Assembly (NCBI GenBank): GCA_964510225.1
Contig: CAZEAN010000058.1
Location: 1-37,685 of the forward strand
DNA: 37,685 nt
Direction: 5' to 3'
Origin: CAZEAN01 sp964510225
Lineage (GTDB): Bacteria > Planctomycetota > Planctomycetia > Isosphaerales > Isosphaeraceae
Shown: positions 30,254 through 37,685 of the stretch, piece by piece
Position numbering within the stretch: position 1 is the first letter of the stretch
Layout of the letters: the number at the start of each line of letters is the position of its first letter
Program-made: the position numbers and the translations under genes
Notes under the pieces: model-generated
The model's database searches: none
Told to the model about the DNA's origin: nothing
The model's input: only the letters and a program-made list of their open reading frames with translations

Positions 30254-32062
30254 TTACTCTAAAATACCATCGATTTCGTCGATGACATAGGTCCTGTTGA
30301 CATCGAGCCCGCTAAGTTCCGTAGCCATTCCTGAAGGCCACTCGACCCTGATTGAGTCGACCTGATCTCGGTCGCCGAGTCCGAAGGTCAGGGTTTCCTC
30401 AACGCTTGAAAGATAACCCTTGGCGAGGAAGTGCTGCCGGCGTTGGATCAGGTCGCCCGCCGCCACCTCAAGTTTGGCGCCAAGGCCGTCCCGATTTGAC
30501 TTCCTTCCCCGCAATCGGATGCGGACCCAGTGGTTCTCGTTTCCACCGTCATTCCGGAAGACGCGGGCAGGCTCTCCGTTCGAGGTTACGGCGAGATCAA
30601 GGTCACCATCAGCATCGAAGTCAGCATAGACCGAACCACGACCGACGATTGGCGTGAAGAGGTCAGGGCCAGCTTGTTCACTACTGACGAGAGTGAAAAG
30701 CGAAGGGCCGAGGATTCCACTGTTCCAAAAGAGCTGGGCAGGCTGCTGGTATTGCTGACTTGCCTGTGTGGCTTCGATATCGGACTCGAGATGACCATTG
30801 ACGGTGAGGAGATCGAGACGGCCGTCAAGATCGTAGTCGAAGAAGAAGAGCCCAAACTTGAGCGGCCCTTGGGTAGGAGCACCGAGTCCAAAGACATTTG
30901 CGAGGTCAGTGAACTGGATCCGGCTTGGATTGTCTGCAACGTAAAGTGCGGTCATCTCGTTTGCGAAGTTGGCAATTGCGAGTGCAACGGCGTCATCACC
31001 TCGAAAATAAGCCCAGTCGATACCCATCGCACCCCGTGCTTGTCCTAGCTGGTCAAACGCGATCCCCGAAACAATCCCGACCTCCTCGAACGTACCGTCT
31101 CCCTGGTTGCGGAAGAGGAAATTCCGGACTGTATCATTGGCAACAGCAAGATCGACAAACCCATCACTATCGATGTCCCACGGCGCCACGCCAAGCGACT
31201 TCGCCATCGGATCCTTCAGCTCAGGCGTTACGATCTGTACACCTGCTGCTTCACTGATCTCGGTGAATGTGCCGTTGCCCTCGTTACGGAGGAGGACGCA
31301 GGCATCGCCTTGGAACGACTGTGGACTCCCATAGTGTCGGCCTTCACCAGTGAGCTGAAACGATTGGCTCAGGTCGTAGTCTCGGTTCCATTCAACATAG
31401 ACGCAGAGGAAAAGATCGAGGTCTCCGTCATTCTCAAGATCAAAGAAGGCTCCCGATGTCTGCCAAGAGTTGCCACCACGCGCATTCGCAGCTTCGGTGA
31501 CGTCAGTGAACTTCCCGTCATCGTTACGGAACAGGAGGCCACCGTTGACTGTTGTAATGTAGAGATCAGGATCACCATCGTTGTCGTAATCGCCGGTGAC
31601 AGCACCTTGAGCGAACAATTCAAGGTCGAGGCCAGCTTCCTCGGTGACATCATCGAACTGCCCCGTACCATCATTGCGGTAGAGAGCTTGTGTTGGTGGA
31701 CGATCTGGAGAAGCCGTCGTTTCGGGCCATGGTGCTTGATTGAGAAAGAGGAGGTCGGGATCACCGTCCGAGTCATAGTCGAATGCAGCAACACCCGAGC
31801 CCATTGTTTCTGGTAACAGTTTCTCTCCTGCGGCAGCGTTGTGGTGGATGAAGTCGATACCGACCTCTTCGGTGATCTCCACAAACTGAACCTGGGGAAG
31901 ACTCGCCACTTCAATGGTGGCAGACTCTTCGGGAGCTACTGGTTCAGGAACCTGGGTGACTCCAGGGCGATCTTGACAACCTGCCACCAGGCTAACGGCG
32001 AGAAGGAGGCTTGCGATTCCCCGTGCCGGCTTGCCGCTCCTCTGTGGTTTAGGAATTGTCAT
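30254..32062 (-). CDS. CRTAC/UnbV-type lipoprotein with FG-GAP/VCBS repeats
   Basis: 602 residues. An N-terminal lipobox (LLLAVSLVAGC, Cys29) marks a lipoprotein. The body holds several FG-GAP/VCBS calcium-binding repeats of the form DYDSDGDPDL, DYDNDGDPDLY and DFDADGDLDLAV, expected to make a beta-propeller. The C-terminus is an ASPIC/UnbV domain: NHWVRIRLRG...NRDGLGAKLEV and ETLTFGLG. These proteins act outside the cell, possibly in polymer binding. The ATG overlaps the upstream cytochrome stop (ATGA), so the two are coupled. This pairing with a TPR/cytochrome protein suggests one envelope complex. Confidence 0.88.
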   Translation of the reverse strand: MTIPKPQRSGKPARGIASLLLAVSLVAGCQDRPGVTQVPEPVAPEESATIEVASLPQVQFVEITEEVGIDFIHHNAAAGEKLLPETMGSGVAAFDYDSDGDPDLLFLNQAPWPETTASPDRPPTQALYRNDGTGQFDDVTEEAGLDLELFAQGAVTGDYDNDGDPDLYITTVNGGLLFRNDDGKFTDVTEAANARGGNSWQTSGAFFDLENDGDLDLFLCVYVEWNRDYDLSQSFQLTGEGRHYGSPQSFQGDACVLLRNEGNGTFTEISEAAGVQIVTPELKDPMAKSLGVAPWDIDSDGFVDLAVANDTVRNFLFRNQGDGTFEEVGIVSGIAFDQLGQARGAMGIDWAYFRGDDAVALAIANFANEMTALYVADNPSRIQFTDLANVFGLGAPTQGPLKFGLFFFDYDLDGRLDLLTVNGHLESDIEATQASQQYQQPAQLFWNSGILGPSLFTLVSSEQAGPDLFTPIVGRGSVYADFDADGDLDLAVTSNGEPARVFRNDGGNENHWVRIRLRGRKSNRDGLGAKLEVAAGDLIQRRQHFLAKGYLSSVEETLTFGLGDRDQVDSIRVEWPSGMATELSGLDVNRTYVIDEIDGILE

Positions 32063-35000
32063 TCGGAGGCCTCCGTGAGTGCCTGATCATCAGTAGTGGT
32101 TTGATCATCGTTGTACAGTGCACTTATGGTTGACTCATCGGGCAACCCTGGTGCTCCCAAGCGGTGGAGATTGTGGATCACGATTGACTGGGCATTCTTA
32201 TCTGCCGCAGGATTGTTTTGTCGGGCGATCCGGATTGCCCGGCCCTCTGCAGTTTCGTCTGGCCGAACAAAATCATGAAGCGCCTTGTGGACAGTCTCCA
32301 GTGTTCTCGAGAGTTCGCTCCGAAGATCGCCTGTTGAGCGATCCCAGACTGGGCTCAAGAGTTCAACAAGCTCGATCAAGGTACCGACCCGAGACGCGAA
32401 TGCTGGACGCTCTCCCGTAACGAAGCGATGAACTTGACCCGTGAGTTGTTTCGAGTACTTAGTCTTCATCGACTCGTCTACTGTGTTGTCGGTAATCTGA
32501 GCTGCCGTTGATAAGAGGTCTTCAGGAGTTGGTAACGGTCCTTCAAGGTCCTTACCTCGGAGTGGTGCAGGCCCGAACTCCGCATAGGCTTGGCCAAGAC
32601 CATAGTGCGCTTCGAGATTCTCGGAATCGAGGTCCAGAGTTCGTTGATAGGTGTCAATCGCTCGTGTCATATACTGCAGTCGATCGGGAGATCCAGTAGG
32701 GTAGATTCGTCCACGTCGATCGAGCGCACGCCCGAGTTCATTGATCACCAAGTAATCCTGACCGAAGTCGAGGTTTCGCTCATCGATCCTGGTATTGAGG
32801 ACGTCCTCAAAATTGGCGATTGCCGCATCGAGGTTCCCCTGCCGGATGTTGATCTGCCCAGTGAGCCAATTGATCGTCCAAGGTGCCGCAGGTTCCGGGT
32901 GGTTAGCAGCACGTTTCAAGGCCTGGAGGGCATCCTGGATCCGCCCTTCGCGTTGGTAGATTCGTGCGAGATTAACCCAACCATCGGCTCTACCATACTG
33001 CTCGGCGACAGTCCGGAAGACAGGTTCGGCTTGCTTAAGTTCTCCCTTTTGGGCGCCTGTAGTACCACCTTCAAGGAAGAGACCAATACCGTAGTCATTC
33101 CAGCGTTGCCACTCGGCCTCGATCGGGGAAGCAGGACGGTCAGTTAGGGTCGACCCACCTTGAACCGGAAGTCGCAAGAGGTCCCGGGCCATTACGACGA
33201 CCGGCAACTCAACCCCCTTACCCTTGCCGTAGATATGGTCGAAGTAAACTCGGTCAAACTTCCGATAGTTGACCTTCGCTTCCAGTTCGATAAGACCATT
33301 GAAACCGTTCTCTGGTACATCGAGTCGGAAGTGAACGACTTGGCCAGCCCCTGGTGGTATCTGATGGTTGTAGAGAGGGACGAAGATGTCTTCGGCGTTC
33401 CGTCGATCAATCCGATTTCCGAATCGGTCCAGCATGTAAACGTTAATAAAGTGCGAATAAGGATCAACGTAGCCGTCATCATCGATGCCGCCTGATTTTC
33501 CGACGACCTTGCCGTCGGCGGTTGCAGTAAGTTCCACCCAGACCTGGTTGGAATCTGCCGTTCCTTGGGTGAAGTGATGCCCTACCGCAAGAGTCCGGAC
33601 CACCACCTCAACCAGGTAAGATTGCCCTGGCTGGAGCGTAGGGATCACCGGGCGTAGTGGTGCGACCAGTTCGTCATCAATGGTGCCACCGTCACGGATG
33701 CCGAAGATATCGACTCGGAGTTTCCGATCGCGGAGATAGTCGGCCTCTTGCTCAGCGAAGTCGTGGTAACCTAGGACAGTCGGTAGTCCTGTATTGCCGC
33801 CGAGGAATTGATGACTATGGATTTCCAGTCCGGGCAAACCATCTAAATCTCGGGCACCAAAGTCATTCGAGGCGACCGACGGCATGTGGCATTCATTACA
33901 GTTGGTAACCGCCACCTCAGGGTAGTAGAAACTCCTCGCTCCGTGGCCGGAAACACCCGAAAGTTGATAAGAATCGTGGTGATTCTGACCTCGGAGGAAG
34001 TCCTTATAGTGATTCAATTCATACGGCAAGCTGACCTTGTGGCAGGTTGAACAGAAATCGGGATCCTTGTGAAGCGGTTTGAGCATCGTCTCCTTGTGAA
34101 GCTCAGGTTTGGCCTTTACTAAGGTGTCATGGACCCAACTAAGGACTGGATTGTCACTCTGAGCGAACGGATAGTAGGCAGGCTCTTCGATCGTGAAGTC
34201 TGCATTTCCTCGTGTACTGTTGACATGAGTAACAGAGTGACAAGTGACACATGTAATGCCGGCGTGTGCTCTTGGATCGTTCTTGATATCGAAGTTGGGG
34301 TCATCGAATCCGCCGGAGAGAAAGGGAACCGGATCATGGCAACCAGCACACCAACGGGAACCCTGAAGATTCCCGTCGCGTTCCATCGCAACCTCTCTCG
34401 TTTCTTGGACGCTCGCTAGATACATCGGGTTGTTGAATGAACTGAAATGGTGGGCCGAATGGAACCAGCCCTCGTACGCATCTTCATGGCAACGGAGGCA
34501 GAGCGTATCCGTCATCAAGCTTTCGGCAGGGATCAGGTTGCCGTCGGCCGTTTTGATCTCTGAGGGAAAGAAATACTGTGCACCTTCTTTGGGACCGACT
34601 TTACCCACCTCTCTGGGGTCGAGCGAATGGAGAAGTCCCATCACAAGGACGATTCCGGCAACAGCAACACTCCAGATCTTGGCGTATCGCCACTTGATTG
34701 CTGGTCCAGCAAGTCGGTGTCGGACATAGAGCAGTACAGCAAGGAGTGGTGTACCTAGGTGGAGCCAATAGCCAACGTTCCGGATCCCTGGATCCTTAAT
34801 CTCAAAACCACCTAATCGGACCAACACTAAGCCAGAGATCAAGAGGACGATTGCACTCGCCAGCAGCATCAGACCATAGCGGACCGCTGCTTTGTTCGGA
34901 CGTCGCCACGCGGTCAAGAGATGGAAGAAACCGAATCCGATAAACGGGACGATAATCAGTGCGCCAAGCAACAGGTGGACACCGACAACAATCATGTAGA

Positions 35001-35205
35001 ACCAGGTGTCTTGTGGCACACCGCTCAGCCAAGTCATCAAGGTAACACTGGCCATGTAAAAACCAGTGGCACCGAGAAGGGCAAAGCCGATCAAGACGGT
35101 CCACAAGAGCATCTTCAGCTTTGGTCCGACCGCTGGCTTGTAAACAAAGCCTCGACGATCATGGATCGATCGCACACCTCGAACTTGGGTCTCATTCTGA
35201 GACAT
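32059..35205 (-). CDS. Membrane multihaem cytochrome c with TPR domain
   Basis: 1048 residues. The first 200 residues contain about five transmembrane helices, resembling a cytochrome b-type membrane module (for example LLWTVLIGFALLGATGFY and WFYMIVVGVHLLLGALIIV). Then come five haem c sites CxxCH: CLRCH, CAGCH, CVTCH, CSTCH and CNECH, as in NrfB/NapC- or cytochrome c554-like proteins. The C-terminal 350 residues are TPR repeats (AEQYGRADGWVNLARIYQ, EAHYGLGQAYAEFG). It probably passes electrons from the quinone pool to outside partners; the terminal acceptor is unknown. It starts with ATG at 35205 and overlaps the CRTAC gene by 4 bases. Confidence 0.87.
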   Translation of the reverse strand: MSQNETQVRGVRSIHDRRGFVYKPAVGPKLKMLLWTVLIGFALLGATGFYMASVTLMTWLSGVPQDTWFYMIVVGVHLLLGALIIVPFIGFGFFHLLTAWRRPNKAAVRYGLMLLASAIVLLISGLVLVRLGGFEIKDPGIRNVGYWLHLGTPLLAVLLYVRHRLAGPAIKWRYAKIWSVAVAGIVLVMGLLHSLDPREVGKVGPKEGAQYFFPSEIKTADGNLIPAESLMTDTLCLRCHEDAYEGWFHSAHHFSSFNNPMYLASVQETREVAMERDGNLQGSRWCAGCHDPVPFLSGGFDDPNFDIKNDPRAHAGITCVTCHSVTHVNSTRGNADFTIEEPAYYPFAQSDNPVLSWVHDTLVKAKPELHKETMLKPLHKDPDFCSTCHKVSLPYELNHYKDFLRGQNHHDSYQLSGVSGHGARSFYYPEVAVTNCNECHMPSVASNDFGARDLDGLPGLEIHSHQFLGGNTGLPTVLGYHDFAEQEADYLRDRKLRVDIFGIRDGGTIDDELVAPLRPVIPTLQPGQSYLVEVVVRTLAVGHHFTQGTADSNQVWVELTATADGKVVGKSGGIDDDGYVDPYSHFINVYMLDRFGNRIDRRNAEDIFVPLYNHQIPPGAGQVVHFRLDVPENGFNGLIELEAKVNYRKFDRVYFDHIYGKGKGVELPVVVMARDLLRLPVQGGSTLTDRPASPIEAEWQRWNDYGIGLFLEGGTTGAQKGELKQAEPVFRTVAEQYGRADGWVNLARIYQREGRIQDALQALKRAANHPEPAAPWTINWLTGQINIRQGNLDAAIANFEDVLNTRIDERNLDFGQDYLVINELGRALDRRGRIYPTGSPDRLQYMTRAIDTYQRTLDLDSENLEAHYGLGQAYAEFGPAPLRGKDLEGPLPTPEDLLSTAAQITDNTVDESMKTKYSKQLTGQVHRFVTGERPAFASRVGTLIELVELLSPVWDRSTGDLRSELSRTLETVHKALHDFVRPDETAEGRAIRIARQNNPAADKNAQSIVIHNLHRLGAPGLPDESTISALYNDDQTTTDDQALTEASE

Positions 35206-35428
35206 TACAATCCTTCCCCCTTTGGATGGTTGAATCGCCCATTCAGACAGATCTGGAACGGTAAGCCGCCAGAAGACTGCGGAGTCCTGACGAAACCTAC
35301 AGGTGCAATGACGAAACCATCAGACCCAGCCAGAGCCGTGGGGATCCAAGCCCTACGGATCATAAGTTGGGTACCCACGATGGTTCGTTTTCCGGATTCG
35401 ACTGATTAACTCTTAATGATTCTCGAAA

Positions 35429-35845
35429 TCACCGAGTTCTCGGGGGGCGTTCGATTCGATTGCGGAGGAGAGTTGATTTGATGGGCTCGCCCTCGACATC
35501 GAGGCGAGTGCTGGATTGCGGCCGAGGCTCGAAGGATAGACTTGAGATCGCTTGATCGCTCCGATCTGAAGCCTTGCGTGGAGTTTCTTCTGAGTTGGCC
35601 GGACACTGGCGAGGTTGAACCTGATGGTTCTGGCGGTCACTGGATCTGAGGCTCGTCTTGTCCAAATCTGGGAGAACGCTTGTTTCTGCCGAAGTAGCAC
35701 TATAATCGAGACCGAACGAAGGACGGTCTGGCAGATGGCAACCGATTCCTTCTGCACGTTTCACCGCGCAGCATGAAAACGATCCCAATATTAGGATCGT
35801 CAGTATCCAAGGTTGGGTTACCGTTGCCACTGCAACCCTTCGCAC
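35429..35845 (-). CDS. Possible small lipoprotein
   Basis: 138 residues from a GTG with GGGAG about 10 bases upstream. The N-terminus is basic then hydrophobic (PWILTILILGSFSCC) and ends in a lipobox-like Cys. The rest is polar, low in hydrophobic residues and without a recognised domain. It lies 220 bases upstream of the cytochrome gene on the same strand. It may be chance coding in an 860-base gap; no homologue is recognised. The flanks 35206-35428 and 35846-36067 hold nothing I can name. Confidence 0.35.
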   Translation of the reverse strand: MRRVAVATVTQPWILTILILGSFSCCAVKRAEGIGCHLPDRPSFGLDYSATSAETSVLPDLDKTSLRSSDRQNHQVQPRQCPANSEETPRKASDRSDQAISSLSFEPRPQSSTRLDVEGEPIKSTLLRNRIERPPRTR

Positions 35846-36067
35846 GGTTGCAGACTCCCGATCTAGGGCAAGTTCGAGCGGATATGATTCAATATTAAGA
35901 ATTGGGCGCTAAGGATCGTTTTGTCAACCAACGAATTGTCGTCGCGGAAGGGGGTTGGAGGCTTTATACTCGTTTGCGACGGATTCACCTGAATCAAATC
36001 GGCCCCTGATTAATCGTTTCATCGTAAGTAGCGTACGTGAGTTGCATGCAATAAACGAGGATTTCCG

Positions 36068-37685
36068 ATGTCGAGGGTGGAAGTCGTCTGTTCGAACCCA
36101 AGCTGCAGGGCCTCGTTTCGAGTCGACGAGAGCTTGCTTGGTCGTAAAGCAAAGTGTCCACAATGCGGACAGCCTTTTGACTTGTATTCGACGATGAGTC
36201 AAGAGAATTCTACTCGTAACGCTCCTGCAGAGGAGATGCCCAGGACCGGAGCTATCTTCGCCGGCCGCTATCTGATCCGTCGGGTTTTAGGAGAAGGTGG
36301 GATGGGTTCGGTCTATCTGGCTCGAGATCAGAGGCTCCGAAGGATGGTTGCGCTCAAGATTCCCCACTTTGATCAAAAACGCGAGTCGTCGCTGATCAAA
36401 CGATTCGAACGTGAGGCACGGGTGGTTGCGAGCTTTGATCACCCTAATCTTTGCCAAGTCTTCGATGTCGGGGAGTCAGGTGGATCCCACTACCTGACGA
36501 TGCCGTTCATTGAAGGGGTCCCCCTGGACAATCTGATCAAGAACGGTCCGCTGGAGCCAGCACGTGCGATCGAGATCGTGCGAACCATCGCCAACGGACT
36601 GGCTGAGGCCCACCGCCAAGGGATCATCCACCGAGATCTCAAGCCGGCCAATGTGTTGATGAAGAATGGGAAAGTGCCGGTGGTGGTCGATTTTGGCCTC
36701 GCGAAGCATGATGATCCAGAAGATCCGATCAAGACGCAGACCGGTGCATTGATGGGTACGATTCCTTACATGGCTCCGGAGCAAGTGAGGGGTAAACACC
36801 AAGCCATGGGACCGTGGACCGATGTCTACGCCCTTGGCGTCATTCTCTACGAGTTGTTGACTGGGGTCCGTCCTTTTCGAGGGACTCAGGGGGAAATCTT
36901 TGCGCAGATCCTGAGCGACGAACCAATACGCCCCTCGAAACGCCGGTCGGAACTCGATCGTCGCTTGGACGCCATCTGCCTCCGAGCGATGTCGAAGGAC
37001 CCGGCTGTTCGGTTTGAATCGATGGAGGCGTTCGCTGAGGCCCTCGGAACGATCGCCGCCGAAGCACCGACTGAACCACAAACGAAGGCCACCACCCGGA
37101 GTGTTGAGCCACCAAAAAGACGCCCCCGAATCGGTTGGATCACCGGGGTTCTACTTCTCGCTGTAGGCTCAGCCTTGGTATCGATCTTGGCGGGCGTGAT
37201 CATCCGGATCAAGACCAATCACGGGACGGTGATCCTGAAGATCGCCGATCCTGATTCGGTAGGTGTGGTGTTGGTCGATGGTCGCGAAGTGGCGGTTGAC
37301 GTGTTGGGTGAACCCCTCACGCTTCAGAGCGGCCCACATAAGCTGAAGGTCACGCGTCGAGACATGGAGGTTCAGACCGAGGAATTCTCGATCAAGCGCG
37401 GTGTTGAGACCGTGGTCACCGTCTCGTACGAACCGATTGAACGGCCGGAACCTCCAGGCGACGAACCCACGACGACCCAGATCGAGCAAGCGGAGCCAGT
37501 CGGTGAGGAATCCACGGATCGTCCGATGGTGACCACGGGAGCTGCGAACGCACCAGCGCCGGTTCTCTCGTTAGACAAAACCAAGCGTCCTTCCTTTGCC
37601 GGGACCAAGGCGGGTGAGGAGCAGTCGTCGAACGGGTTGGGGATGGTGTTTTGCTGGTGTCCGGCGGGATCGTTCACGATGGGGA
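36068..37685 (+). CDS. Ser/Thr protein kinase with MJ0042 zinc finger and FGE-like C-terminus (3' partial)
   Basis: 539 codons are visible and the frame runs off the window. Residues 1-40 are an MJ0042-type zinc finger (Cys8, Cys13, Cys30, Cys33 in VVCSNPSC...KCPQCGQPF). The kinase domain covers about 68-330: LGEGGMGSV (74-82), Lys97 in VALKIP, HRDLKPANV, VDFGLAK and MAPEQV are all intact. A transmembrane helix (about 345-370, GVLLLAVGSALVSILAGVI) follows, then a PEGA-like beta domain (GVVLVDGREVAVDVLG). The last visible residues, NGLGMVFCWCPAGSFTMG, are the start of a formylglycine-generating-enzyme-like domain. This architecture is frequent in planctomycetes. Whether the FGE-like part is catalytic cannot be seen here. 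Confidence 0.9.
   Translation, partial: MSRVEVVCSNPSCRASFRVDESLLGRKAKCPQCGQPFDLYSTMSQENSTRNAPAEEMPRTGAIFAGRYLIRRVLGEGGMGSVYLARDQRLRRMVALKIPHFDQKRESSLIKRFEREARVVASFDHPNLCQVFDVGESGGSHYLTMPFIEGVPLDNLIKNGPLEPARAIEIVRTIANGLAEAHRQGIIHRDLKPANVLMKNGKVPVVVDFGLAKHDDPEDPIKTQTGALMGTIPYMAPEQVRGKHQAMGPWTDVYALGVILYELLTGVRPFRGTQGEIFAQILSDEPIRPSKRRSELDRRLDAICLRAMSKDPAVRFESMEAFAEALGTIAAEAPTEPQTKATTRSVEPPKRRPRIGWITGVLLLAVGSALVSILAGVIIRIKTNHGTVILKIADPDSVGVVLVDGREVAVDVLGEPLTLQSGPHKLKVTRRDMEVQTEEFSIKRGVETVVTVSYEPIERPEPPGDEPTTTQIEQAEPVGEESTDRPMVTTGAANAPAPVLSLDKTKRPSFAGTKAGEEQSSNGLGMVFCWCPAGSFTMG

Overview
The window reads as a piece of a planctomycete chromosome. Three things point there: large Ser/Thr kinases with an MJ0042-type zinc finger or a DWG motif, a short exported protein with the N-terminal LESMEPRQLL motif typical of planctomycetes, and a Cys-type sulfatase in the same window as a kinase whose C-terminus enters a formylglycine-generating-enzyme-like domain. 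No insertion sequence, integrase or CRISPR array was seen.

Layout. 1-3.5 kb: the 3' part of a membrane-anchored AAA/STAND-type ATPase, convergent with an exported sulfatase. 3.9-7.7 kb: a three-gene operon encoding a SLOG-patatin fusion, a TIR protein and a stand-alone SLOG protein. TIR plus SLOG is the signalling logic of Thoeris anti-phage systems, here apparently with a phospholipase as effector. 7.7-12.8 kb: a transmembrane Ser/Thr kinase, then groES-groEL with a strong terminator. 13.1-16.7 kb: a tight four-gene cassette (FRG-domain protein, APH/TCAD9-like phosphotransferase, P-loop kinase, PP-loop ATP pyrophosphatase) that I cannot match to a described system. 16.8-20.2 kb: VOC protein, trpE, and the LESMEPRQLL protein.

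20.2-27.9 kb is an RNA island. A TROVE/vWA (Ro60-like) gene on the minus strand is preceded by seven tandem structured RNA units (21912-22897), then by tRNA-Cys and two tRNA-Arg genes. The units share a closing stem whose two strands co-vary and a conserved hairpin plus CCAT on the 5' side, but they carry different inserts. One insert is a circularly permuted tRNA-Arg(TCT) that becomes a perfect 73-nt tRNA when its halves are rejoined. Two others are tRNA-like. One resembles a piece of 23S rRNA around helices 69-74. One unit lies in the TROVE leader. These look like Y RNAs (known Ro60 partners, some of which mimic tRNA), but the permuted tRNA with an intact anticodon and the rRNA mimic go beyond what I know of that family. 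Diverging from this operon are a BlaI-type repressor and an M56 (BlaR1-like) peptidase with a clear dyad operator between. Beyond them lies a second array of 15 densely packed minus-strand tRNA genes (26442-27899), several of unusual form.

28.3-37.7 kb: an isochorismatase-family hydrolase translationally coupled to a class V aminotransferase, then (minus strand) a multihaem cytochrome/TPR membrane protein coupled to a CRTAC/UnbV lipoprotein, a possible small lipoprotein, and a Ser/Thr kinase running off the end.

The two most promising candidates for something undescribed are the Ro60 operon with its tRNA/rRNA-mimic array and the SLOG-patatin/TIR/SLOG operon. The FRG/PP-loop cassette is third.
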